Shown one piece after another: positions 1 through 11,100 of a stretch of 64,000 nt of DNA. The stretch's first letter is position 1; each line of letters begins with the position of its first letter. The stretch comes from Cladorhizidae sp. MBARI D1340-BT2 (Eukaryota > Porifera > Demospongiae > Poecilosclerida > Cladorhizidae), in NCBI GenBank assembly GCA_028752905.1, contig JAQNBH010000270.1, positions 248,001 to 312,000 of the forward strand, given 5' to 3'. Made by a program: the position numbers and the translations under genes. Under the pieces are notes generated by a model. The model made no database searches. It was not told the DNA's origin and saw nothing but the letters and a program-made list of their open reading frames with translations.

Positions 1-17
1 GAGTACTCAAAATTTTG
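1..17. repeat. Twin overlapping palindromes at the monomer boundary
   Basis: GAGTACTC (1-8) is a perfect 8-bp palindrome and CAAAATTTTG (8-17) a perfect 10-bp palindrome; they share one base. Nearly every monomer keeps them. The variants are CAAACTTTTG in the monomers at 9989, 15440, 19852 and 59227, and CAATATTTTG at 20764 and 21672. The central TA of the first palindrome is the transposon target in the monomer at 57885. Confidence 0.85.
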
Positions 18-123
18 GCACATACATAAGACAGATAATTAGAAGGGCTATCCGGTGATATGAAAATTATCTTTTTGGGGTAAAGTGTAGAAAAGTTATG
101 AGCTTAACGGCAAAATAACAAGA

Positions 124-138
124 TTTTTGGGGGGAAAA
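124..138 (+). repeat. T-G-A homopolymer tract of the monomer
   Basis: Here it reads T5 G6 A4. The same place reads T4G7A4, T5G8A2, T5G5A5, T4G6A5 or T5G7A3 in other monomers, each adding up to 15 bases. Exceptions are T5G11A2 in monomer 14529, T5G10A2 in monomer 27123, T4G9A3 in monomer 47155 and T4G6A4 in monomer 18038. Monomers 2725, 3633 and 5449 show AAAATATGAG after the G run. It is the most variable site of the satellite. Confidence 0.85.
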
Positions 139-169
139 TGAGAAACATATAGACCAAATTAGGGCAAAT

Positions 170-354
170 ATCAAGATAGAGAACACATAATGAAACCTAT
201 CATTCGAATCATATCAAGTCCATTACAGTGAAGTGTGCAGAATATTATGGATGTTTGATATCAACAGAGAGCACAGGGAGAGACCTATCTTAATAGCTAT
301 ATATCAAGTTTATACAGTGAAGTGTGGAGAATCTATGAAGCTAACCTGTTTAGC
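170..354 (+). repeat. Internal direct repeat D1 (185 bp) of the monomer
   Basis: It starts ATCAAGATAGAGAACACATA and ends GCTAACCTGTTTAGC. It contains two half-units, each with a CCTATC motif (196, 284) and an AGTGAAGTGTG motif (227, 316). The same start and end recur in D2 and D3. In many later monomers D1 is 189 bp because CTATATATC has become CTATAATTATATC, and 186 bp in S monomers (CTATAATATC). Loss of exactly this segment explains the short monomer at 57163. Confidence 0.9.
340..354. repeat. Dyad closing D1: GCTAACCTGTTTAGC
   Basis: GCTAA and TTAGC form inverted 5-bp arms around a 5-base centre. The same dyad with A in place of C closes D2 (505-519) and D3 (678-692), so it occurs three times per monomer at 165- and 173-bp spacing. 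It could be a protein-binding site or simply inherited from the ancestral repeat; the sequence cannot decide. Confidence 0.7.
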
Positions 355-519
355 ATCAAGATAGAGAACACATAGAGAAACCTATCTTGTGATTCTATGT
401 ATGCAGAATATACGGATGTTTGGTATCAAGAGAGAGAACAGAGAGAGGCCTACCTTTAGAGCTATATATCAAGTCTATTCAGTGAAGTGTGGAGAATCTA
501 TGAAGCTAACATGTTTAGC
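355..519 (+). repeat. Internal direct repeat D2 (165 bp) of the monomer
   Basis: It starts ATCAAGATAGAGAACACATA, identical to D1 over this stretch, and ends GCTAACATGTTTAGC. It contains CCTATC at 381, a degenerate GGCCTACC version at 447-454, the ACGGATGTTT counterpart of ATGGATGTTT, and AGTGAAGTGTG at 481. Its first AGTGAAGTGTG copy has decayed into the GATTCTATGTATGCAG region, so D2 is the most diverged of the three in its first half. Confidence 0.88.
505..519. repeat. Dyad closing D2: GCTAACATGTTTAGC
   Basis: Second copy of the dyad in the reference monomer, with the palindrome ACATGT in its centre. Two monomers (43515 and 55344) carry ACATATTTAGC at this copy; almost all others are unchanged. 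Confidence 0.7.
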
Positions 520-692
520 TCAAGATGGAGAACACTGAGAGATACCTATCTTGCAAGTCCATTACAGTGAAGTGTGCAGAATATATGGATGTTTGGTATC
601 AAGAGAGAGCACTTAGAGAGTCCTATCTTAATAGCTATACATCAAGTCTATTCAGTGAAGTGTGGATAATCTACGAAGCTAACATGTTTAGC
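520..692 (+). repeat. Internal direct repeat D3 (173 bp) of the monomer
   Basis: It starts TCAAGATGGAGAACACTGAG (TCAAGATAGAG in other monomers), with CCTATC at 545 and CCTATC again at 622, AGTGAAGTGTG at 566 and 654, and ATGGATGTTT at 585. It ends with the third GCTAACATGTTTAGC. Spacing of homologous landmarks against D2 is 164-173 bp. Together D1-D3 form six half-units averaging about 85 bp. Confidence 0.88.
678..692. repeat. Dyad closing D3: GCTAACATGTTTAGC
   Basis: Third copy of the dyad, at the end of the subrepeated part of the monomer. I noticed no variant of this copy in the array. Confidence 0.7.
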
Positions 693-908
693 ATCAAGTA
701 AGAGTACAATTCATAACTGCCCTAATTAACAAGACCAAAGTCCCAGATTTTGTCAACTGATAGAGAAGGCCCTTATCTGCAACATGTCAACAGATTATCA
801 ATAAATGTAGTGGTTTTTCACTGGCAGGCCACCGCTTTGGCAACTGGAAAACGCCAGGAAAGATCGCAAACCTTACCACTTCAAATCACCATAACTTGCT
901 AATACTTA
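693..908 (+). repeat. Non-subrepeated part of the monomer, right side
   Basis: After a short ATCAAGTAAG tail that resembles the start of a further repeat, this segment shows no similarity to D1-D3. It is the most conserved part across the array. Recurring variants are few: CCACTTC versus CCATTTC near its end, and CCACGGC for CCACCGC in two monomers. It contains AATAAA at 800-805 and a GC-richer patch around 824-866. No open reading frame of note and no RNA gene is recognisable. Confidence 0.8.
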
Positions 909-3900
909 GAGTACTCAAAATTTTGGCACGTACAAAAGACAGATAATTAGAAGGGCTATCCGATGATATAAAAATTATCTTTTTGGGTTAAAGTGTAGAA
1001 AAGTTATGAGCTTTACGGCAAAATAACAAGATTTTTGGGGGGAAAATGAGAAACATATAGACCAAATTAGGGCAAATATCAAGATAGAGAACACATAATG
1101 AAACCTATCATTCGAATCATATCAAGTCCATTACAGTGAAGTGTGCAGAATATTATGGATGTTTGATATCAACAGAGAGCACAGGGAGAGACCTATCTTA
1201 ATAGCTATATATCAAGTTTATACAGTGAAGTGTGGAGAATCTATGAAGCTAACCTGTTTAGCATCAAGATAGAGAACACATAGAGAAACCTATCTTGTGA
1301 TTCTATGTATGCAGAATATACGGATGTTTGGTATCAAGAGAGAGAACAGAGAGAGGCCTACCTTTAGAGCTATATATCAAGTCTATTCAGTGAAGTGTGG
1401 AGAATCTATGAAGCTAACATGTTTAGCTCAAGATGGAGAACACTGAGAGATACCTATCTTGCAAGTCCATTACAGTGAAGTGTGCAGAATATATGGATGT
1501 TTGGTATCAAGAGAGAGCACTTAGAGAGTCCTATCTTAATAGCTATACATCAAGTCTATTCAGTGAAGTGTGGATAATCTACGAAGCTAACATGTTTAGC
1601 ATCAAGTAAGAGTACAATTCATAACTGCCCTAATTAACAAGACCAAAGTCCCAGATTTTGTCAACTGATAGAGAAGGCCCTTATCTGCAACATGTCAACA
1701 GATTATCAATAAATGTAGTGGTTTTTCACTGGCAGGCCACCGCTTTGGCAACTGGAAAACGCCAGGAAAGATCGCAAACCTTACCACTTCAAATCACCAT
1801 AACTTGCTAATACTTAGAGTACTCAAAATTTTGGCACGTACATAAGACAGATAATTAGAAGGGCTATCCGGTGATATGAAAATTATCTTTTTGGGGTAAA
1901 GTGTAGAAAAGTTATGAGCTTTACGGCAAAATAACAAGATTTTTGGGGGGAAAATGAGAAACATATAGACCAAATTAGGGCAAATATCAAGATAGAGAAC
2001 ACATAATGAAACCTATCATTCGAATCATATCAAGTCCATTACAGTGAAGTGTGCAGAATATTATGGATGTTTGATATCAACAGAGAGCACAGGGAGAGAC
2101 CTATCTTAATAGCTATATATCAAGTTTATACAGTGAAGTGTGGAGAATCTATGAAGCTAACCTGTTTAGCATCAAGATAGAGAACACATAGAGAAACCTA
2201 TCTTGTGATTCTATGTATGCAGAATATACGGATGTTTGGTATCAAGAGAGAGAACAGAGAGAGGCCTACCTTTAGAGCTATATATCAAGTCTATTCGGTG
2301 AAGTGTGGAGAATCTATGAAGCTAACATGTTTAGCTCAAGATAGAGAACACTGAGAGATACCTATCTTGCAAGTCCATTACAGTGAAGTGTGCAGAATAT
2401 ATGGATGTTTGGTATCAAGAGAGAGCACTTAGAGAGTCCTATCTTAATAGCTATACATCAAGTCTATTCAGTGAAGTGTGGATAATCTACGAAGCTAACA
2501 TGTTTAGCATCAAGTAAGAGTACAATTCATAACTGCCCTAATTAACAAGACCAAAGTCCCAGATTTTGTCAACTGATAGAGAAGGCCCTTATCTGCAACA
2601 TGTCAACAGATTATCAATAAATGTAGTGGTTTTTCACTGGCAGGCCACCGCTTTGGCAACTGGAAAACGCCAGGAAAGATCGCAAACCTTACCACTTCAA
2701 ATCACCATAACTTGCTAATACTTAGAGTACTCAAAATTTTGGCACGTACAAAAGAAAGATAATTAGAAGGGCTATCCGGTGATATAAAAATTATCTTTTT
2801 TGGGTAAAGTGTAGAAAAGTTATGAGCTTTACGGCAAAATAACAAGATTTTGGGTGAAAATATGAGAAACATATAGACCAAATTAGGGCAAATATCAAGA
2901 TAGAGAACACATAATGAAACCTATCATTCGAATCATATCAAGTCCATTACAGTGAAGTGTGCAGAATATTATGGATGTTTGATATCAACAGAGAGCACAG
3001 GGAGAGACCTATCTTAATAGCTATATATCAAGTTTATACAGTGAAGTGTGGAGAATCTATGAAGCTAACCTGTTTAGCATCAAGATAGAGAACACATAGA
3101 GAAACCTATCTTGTGATTCTATGTATGCAGAATATACGGATGTTTGGTATCAAGAGAGAGAACAGAGAGAGGCCTACCTTTAGAGCTATATATCAAGTCT
3201 ATTCAGTGAAGTGTGGAGAATCTATGAAGCTAACATGTTTAGCTCAAGATGGAGAACACTGAGAGATACCTATCTTGCAAGTCCATTACAGTGAAGTGTG
3301 CAGAATATATGGATGTTTGGTATCAAGAGAGAGCACTTAGAGAGTCCTATCTTAATAGCTATACATCAAGTCTATTCAGTGAAGTGTGGATAATCTACGA
3401 AGCTAACATGTTTAGCATCAAGTAAGAGTACAATTCATAACTGCCCTAATTAACAAGACCAAAGTCCCAGATTTTGTCAACTGATAGAGAAGGCCCTTAT
3501 CTGCAACATGTCAACAGATTATCAATAAATGTAGTGGTTTTTCACTGGCAGGCCACCGCTTTGGCAACTGGAAAACGCCAGGAAAGATCGCAAACCTTAC
3601 CACTTCAAATCACCATAACTTGCTAATACTTAGAGTACTCAAAATTTTGGCACGTACATAAGACAGATAATTAGAAGGGCTATCCGGTGATATAAAAATT
3701 ATCTTTTTTGGGTAAAGTGTAGAAAAGTTATGAGCTTTACGGCAAAATAACAAGATTTTGGGGGAAAATATGAGAAACATATAGACCAAATTAGGGCAAA
3801 TATCAAGATAGAGAACACATAATGAAACCTATCATTCGAATCATATCAAGTCCATTACAGTGAAGTGTGCAGAATATTATGGATGTTTGATATCAACAGA

Positions 3901-6900
3901 GAGCACAGGGAGAGACCTATCTTAATAGCTATATATCAAGTTTATACAGTGAAGTGTGGAGAATCTATGAAGCTAACCTGTTTAGCATCAAGATAGAGAA
4001 CACATAGAGAAACCTATCTTGTGATTCTATGTATGCAGAATATACGGATGTTTGGTATCAAGAGAGAGAACAGAGAGAGGCCTACCTTTAGAGCTATATA
4101 TCAAGTCTATTCAGTGAAGTGTGGAGAATCTATGAAGCTAACATGTTTAGCTCAAGATGGAGAACACTGAGAGATACCTATCTTGCAAGTCCATTACAGT
4201 GAAGTGTGCAGAATATATGGATGTTTGGTATCAAGAGAGAGCACTTAGAGAGTCCTATCTTAATAGCTATACATCAAGTCTATTCAGTGAAGTGTGGATA
4301 ATCTACGAAGCTAACATGTTTAGCATCAAGTAAGAGTACAATTCATAACTGCCCTAATTAACAAGACCAAAGTCCCAGATTTTGTCAACTGATAGAGAAG
4401 GCCCTTATCTGCAACATGTCAACAGATTATCAATAAATGTAGTGGTTTTTCACTGGCAGGCCACCGCTTTGGCAACTGGAAAACGCCAGGAAAGATCGCA
4501 AACCTTACCACTTCAAATCACCATAACTTGCTAATACTTAGAGTACTCAAAATTTTGGCACGTACAAAAGACAGATAATTAGAAGGGCTATCCGGTGATA
4601 TAAAAATTATCTTTTTTGGGTAAAGTGTAGAAAAGTTATGAGCTTTACGGCAAAATAACAAGATTTTTGGGGGGAAAATGAGAAACATATAGACCAAATT
4701 AGGGCAAATATCAAGATAGAGAACACATAATGAAACCTATCATTCGAATCATATCAAGTCCATTACAGTGAAGTGTGCAGAATATTATGGATGTTTGATA
4801 TCAACAGAGAGCACAGGGAGAGACCTATCTTAATAGCTATATATCAAGTTTATACAGTGAAGTGTGGAGAATCTATGAAGCTAACCTGTTTAGCATCAAG
4901 ATAGAGAACACATAGAGAAACCTATCTTGTGATTCTATGTATGCAGAATATACGGATGTTTGGTATCAAGAGAGAGAACAGAGAGAGGCCTACCTTTAGA
5001 GCTATATATCAAGTCTATTCAGTGAAGTGTGGAGAATCTATGAAGCTAACATGTTTAGCTCAAGATGGAGAACACTGAGAGATACCTATCTTGCAAGTCC
5101 ATTACAGTGAAGTGTGCAGAATATATGGATGTTTGGTATCAAGAGAGAGCACTTAGAGAGTCCTATCTTAATAGCTATACATCAAGTCTATTCAGTGAAG
5201 TGTGGATAATCTACGAAGCTAACATGTTTAGCATCAAGTAAGAGTACAATTCATAACTGCCCTAATTAACAAGACCAAAGTCCCAGATTTTGTCAACTGA
5301 TAGAGAAGGCCCTTATCTGCAACATGTCAACAGATTATCAATAAATGTAGTGGTTTTTCACTGGCAGGCCACCGCTTTGGCAACTGGAAAACGCCAGGAA
5401 AGATCGCAAACCTTACCACTTCAAATCACCATAACTTGCTAATACTTAGAGTACTCAAAATTTTGGCACGTACATAAGACAGATAATTAGAAGGGCTATC
5501 CGGTGATATAAAAATTATCTTTTTTGGGTAAAGTGTAGAAAAGTTATGAGCTTTACGGCAAAATAACAAGATTTTGGGGGAAAATATGAGAAACATATAG
5601 ACCAAATTAGGGCAAATATCAAGATAGAGAACACATAATGAAACCTATCATTCGAATCATATCAAGTCCATTACAGTGAAGTGTGCAGAATATTATGGAT
5701 GTTTGATATCAACAGAGAGCACAGGGAGAGACCTATCTTAATAGCTATATATCAAGTTTATACAGTGAAGTGTGGAGAATCTATGAAGCTAACCTGTTTA
5801 GCATCAAGATAGAGAACACATAGAGAAACCTATCTTGTGATTCTATGTATGCAGAATATACGGATGTTTGGTATCAAGAGAGAGAACAGAGAGAGGCCTA
5901 CCTTTAGAGCTATATATCAAGTCTATTCAGTGAAGTGTGGAGAATCTATGAAGCTAACATGTTTAGCTCAAGATGGAGAACACTGAGAGATACCTATCTT
6001 GCAAGTCCATTACAGTGAAGTGTGCAGAATATATGGATGTTTGGTATCAAGAGAGAGCACTTAGAGAGTCCTATCTTAATAGCTATACATCAAGTCTATT
6101 CAGTGAAGTGTGGATAATCTACGAAGCTAACATGTTTAGCATCAAGTAAGAGTACAATTCATAACTGCCCTAATTAACAAGACCAAAGTCCCAGATTTTG
6201 TCAACTGATAGAGAAGGCCCTTATCTGCAACATGTCAACAGATTATCAATAAATGTAGTGGTTTTTCACTGGCAGGCCACCGCTTTGGCAACTGGAAAAC
6301 GCCAGGAAAGATCGCAAACCTTACCACTTCAAATCACCATAACTTGCTAATACTTAGAGTACTCAAAATTTTGGCACGTACAAAAGACAGATAATTAGAA
6401 GGGCTATCCGGTGATATAAAAATTATCTTTTTTGGGTAAAGTGTAGAAAAGTTATGAGCTTTACGGCAAAATAACAAGATTTTTGGGGGGAAAATGAGAA
6501 ACATATAGACCAAATTAGGGCAAATATCAAGATAGAGAACACATAATGAAACCTATCATTCGAATCATATCAAGTCCATTACAGTGAAGTGTGCAGAATA
6601 TTATGGATGTTTGATATCAACAGAGAGCACAGGGAGAGACCTATCTTAATAGCTATATATCAAGTTTATACAGTGAAGTGTGGAGAATCTATGAAGCTAA
6701 CCTGTTTAGCATCAAGATAGAGAACACATAGAGAAACCTATCTTGTGATTCTATGTATGCAGAATATACGGATGTTTGGTATCAAGAGAGAGAACAGAGA
6801 GAGGCCTACCTTTAGAGCTATATATCAAGTCTATTCAGTGAAGTGTGGAGAATCTATGAAGCTAACATGTTTAGCTCAAGATGGAGAACACTGAGAGATA

Positions 6901-8172
6901 CCTATCTTGCAAGTCCATTACAGTGAAGTGTGCAGAATATATGGATGTTTGGTATCAAGAGAGAGCACTTAGAGAGTCCTATCTTAATAGCTATACATCA
7001 AGTCTATTCAGTGAAGTGTGGATAATCTACGAAGCTAACATGTTTAGCATCAAGTAAGAGTACAATTCATAACTGCCCTAATTAACAAGACCAAAGTCCC
7101 AGATTTTGTCAACTGATAGAGAAGGCCCTTATCTGCAACATGTCAACAGATTATCAATAAATGTAGTGGTTTTTCACTGGCAGGCCACCGCTTTGGCAAC
7201 TGGAAAACGCCAGGAAAGATCGCAAACCTTACCACTTCAAATCACCATAACTTTCTAATACTTAGAGTACTCAAAATTTTGGCACGTACATAAGACAGAT
7301 AATTAGAAGGGCTATCCGGTGATATAAAAATTATCTTTTTTGGGTAAAGTGTAGCAAAGTTATGAGCTTTACGGCAAAATAACAAGATTTTGGGGGGGAA
7401 AATGAGAAACATATAGACCAAATTAGGGCAAATATCAAGATAGAGAACACATAATGAAACCTATCATTCGAATCATATCAAGTCCATTACAGTGAAGTGT
7501 GCAGAATATTATGGATGTTTGATATCAACAGAGAGCACAGGGAGAGACCTATCTTAATAGCTATATATCAAGTTTATACAGTGAAGTGTGGAGAATCTAT
7601 GAAGCTAACCTGTTTAGCATCAAGATAGAGAACACATAGAGAAACCTATCTTGTGATTCTATGTATGCAGAATATACGGATGTTTGGTATCAAGAGAGAG
7701 AACAGAGAGAGGCCTACCTTTAGAGCTATATATCAAGTCTATTCAGTGAAGTGTGGAGAATCTATGAAGCTAACATGTTTAGCTCAAGATAGAGAACACT
7801 GAGAGATACCTATCTTGCAAGTCCATTACAGTGAAGTGTGCAGAATATATGGATGTTTGGTATCAAGAGAGAGCACTTAGAGAGTCCTATCTTAATAGCT
7901 ATACATCAAGTCTATTCAGTGAAGTGTGGATAATCTACGAAGCTAACATGTTTAGCATCAAGTAAGAGTACAATTCATAACTGCCCTAATTAACAAGACC
8001 AAAGTCCCAGATTTTGTCAACTGATAGAGAAGGCCCTTATCTGCAACATGTCAACAGATTATCAATAAATGTAGTGGTTTTTCACTGGCAGGCCACCGCT
8101 TTGGCAACTGGAAAACGCCAGGAAAGATCGCAAACCTTACCACTTCAAATCACCATAACTTGCTAATACTTA

Positions 8173-11100
8173 GAGTACTCAAAATTTTGGCACGTACAAA
8201 AGACAGATAATTAGAAGGGCTATCCGGTGATATAAAAATTATCTTTTTGGGGTAAAGTGTAGAAAAGTTATGAGCTTTACGGCAAAATAACAAGATTTTT
8301 GGGGGGGGAATGAGAAACATATAGACCAAATTAGGGCAAATATCAAGATAGAGAACACATAATGAAACCTATCATTCGAATCATATCAAGTCCATTACAG
8401 TGAAGTGTGCAGAATATTATGGATGTTTGATATCAACAGAGAGCACAGGGAGAGACCTATCTTAATAGCTATATATCAAGTTTATACAGTGAAGTGTGGA
8501 GAATCTATGAAGCTAACCTGTTTAGCATCAAGATAGAGAACACATAGAGAAACCTATCTTGTGATTCTATGTATGCAGAATATACGGATGTTTGGTATCA
8601 AGAGAGAGAACAGAGAGAGGCCTACCTTTAGAGCTATATATCAAGTCTATTCAGTGAAGTGTGGAGAATCTATGAAGCTAACATGTTTAGCTCAAGATGG
8701 AGAACACTGAGAGATACCTATCTTGCAAGTCCATTACAGTGAAGTGTGCAGAATATATGGATGTTTGGTATCAAGAGAGAGCACTTAGAGAGTCCTATCT
8801 TAATAGCTATACATCAAGTCTATTCAGTGAAGTGTGGATAATCTACGAAGCTAACATGTTTAGCATCAAGTAAGAGTACAATTCATAACTGCCCTAATTA
8901 ACAAGACCAAAGTCCCAGATTTTGTCAACTGATAGAGAAGGCCCTTATCTGCAACATGTCAACAGATTATCAATAAATGTAGTGGTTTTTTACTGGCAGG
9001 CCACCGCTTTGGCAACTGGAAAACGCCAGGAAAGATCGCAAACCTTACCACTTCAAATCACCATAACTTGCTAATACTTAGAGTACTCAAAATTTTGGCA
9101 CGTACAAAAGACAGATAATTAGAAGGGCTATCCGGTGATATAAAAATTATCTTTTTGGGGTAAAGTGTAGAAAAGTTATGAGCTTTACGGCAAAATAACA
9201 AGATTTTTGGGGGGGGAATGAGAAACATATAGACCAAATTAGGGCAAATATCAAGATAGAGAACACATAATGAAACCTATCATTCGAATCATATCAAGTC
9301 CATTACAGTGAAGTGTGCAGAATATTATGGATGTTTGATATCAACAGAGAGCACAGGGAGAGACCTATCTTAATAGCTATATATCAAGTTTATACAGTGA
9401 AGTGTGGAGAATCTATGAAGCTAACCTGTTTAGCATCAAGATAGAGAACACATAGAGAAACCTATCTTGTGATTCTATGTATGCAGAATATACGGATGTT
9501 TGGTATCAAGAGAGAGAACAGAGAGAGGCCTACCTTTAGAGCTATATATCAAGTCTATTCAGTGAAGTGTGGAGAATCTATGAAGCTAACATGTTTAGCT
9601 CAAGATGGAGAACACTGAGAGATACCTATCTTGCAAGTCCATTACAGTGAAGTGTGCAGAATATATGGATGTTTGGTATCAAGAGAGAGCACTTAGAGAG
9701 TCCTATCTTAATAGCTATACATCAAGTCTATTCAGTGAAGTGTGGATAATCTACGAAGCTAACATGTTTAGCATCAAGTAAGAGTACAATTCATAACTGC
9801 CCTAATTAACAAGACCAAAGTCCCAGATTTTGTCAACTGATAGAGAAGGCCCTTATCTGCAACATGTCAACAGATTATCAATAAATGTAGTGGTTTTTCA
9901 CTGGCAGGCCACCGCTTTGGCAACTGGAAAACGCCAGGAAAGATCGCAAACCTTACCACTTCAAATCACCATAACTTGCTAATACTTAGAGTACTCAAAC
10001 TTTTGGCACGTACATAAGACAGATAATTAGAAGGGCTATCCGGTGATATAAAAATTATCTTTTTGGGGTAAAGTGTAGCAAAGTTATGAGCTTTACGGCA
10101 AAATAACAAGATTTTTGGGGGAAAAATGAGAAACATATAGACCAAATTAGGGCAAATATCAAGATAGAGAACACATAATGAAACCTATCATTCGAATCAT
10201 ATCAAGTCCATTACAGTGAAGTGTGCAGAATATTATGGATGTTTGATATCAACAGAGAGCACAGGGAGAGACCTATCTTAATAGCTATATATCAAGTTTA
10301 TACAGTGAAGTGTGGAGAATCTATGAAGCTAACCTGTTTAGCATCAAGATAGAGAACACATAGAGAAACCTATCTTGTGATTCTATGTATGCAGAATATA
10401 CGGATGTTTGGTATCAAGAGAGAGAACAGAGAGAGGCCTACCTTTAGAGCTATATATCAAGTCTATTCAGTGAAGTGTGGAGAATCTATGAAGCTAACAT
10501 GTTTAGCTCAAGATAGAGAACACTGAGAGATACCTATCTTGCAAGTCCATTACAGTGAAGTGTGCAGAATATATGGATGTTTGGTATCAAGAGAGAGCAC
10601 TTAGAGAGTCCTATCTTAATAGCTATACATCAAGTCTATTCAGGGAAGTGTGGATAATCTACGAAGCTAACATGTTTAGCATCAAGTAAGAGTACAATTC
10701 ATAACTGCCCTAATTAACAAGACCAAAGTCCCAGATTTTGTCAACTGATAGAGAAGGCCCTTATCTGCAACATGTCAACAGATTATCAATAAATGTAGTG
10801 GTTTTTCACTGGCAGGCCACCGCTTTGGCAACTGGAAAACGCCAGGAAAGATCGCAAACCTTACCACTTCAAATCACCATAACTTGCTAATACTTAGAGT
10901 ACTCAAAATTTTGGCACGTACAAAAGACAGATAATTAGAAGGGCTATCCGGTGATATAAAAATTATCTTTTTTGGGTAAAGTGTAGCAAAGTTATGAGCT
11001 TTACGGCAAAATAACAAGATTTTGGGGGGAAAAATGAGAAACATATAGACCAAATTAGGGCAAATATCAAGATAGAGAACACATAATGAAACCTATCATT

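Larger units (their letters stand above)
1..908 (+). repeat. Representative satellite monomer (A type)
   Basis: This is the first complete monomer and serves as the coordinate reference for the others. Positions 1-169 hold the boundary palindromes and the homopolymer tract, 170-692 three internal direct repeats, and 693-908 a non-repeated segment with AATAAA at 800-805. A type means the first variable site reads TACATAAG rather than TACAAAAG. Its own rare variants are GCACATAC and GAGCTTAACGG in place of the usual GCACGTAC and GAGCTTTACGG. Monomer 59227 also has GAGCTTAACGG, and monomers 20764 and 54435 also have GCACATAC. The phase chosen is arbitrary; a satellite has no natural start. Confidence 0.95.
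1..8172 (+). repeat. Array segment 1: nine 908-bp monomers, alternating A/B
   Basis: Monomers start at 1, 909, 1817, 2725, 3633, 4541, 5449, 6357 and 7265, each exactly 908 bp. The site TACATAAG (A) or TACAAAAG (B) alternates A B A B A B A B A, giving a 1816-bp dimeric period. All have CTATATATC, none the AATT insertion. The last one (7265) is the first with GTAGCAAAG instead of GTAGAAAAG, a variant that is frequent further right. Confidence 0.9.

Noticed and set aside
196..215. tRNA-like internal promoter (ATTCGAAT resembling the B box of tRNA genes)
   Set aside because: Only the palindromic core TTCGAAT matches; the flanking bases do not fit, and there is no A box or cloverleaf around it.
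824..866. CENP-B box or similar centromere protein site
   Set aside because: TGGAAAACGCCAGG looked suggestive, but the required TTCG and CGGG elements are missing, and I found no TTCG...CGGG combination on either strand of the monomer.
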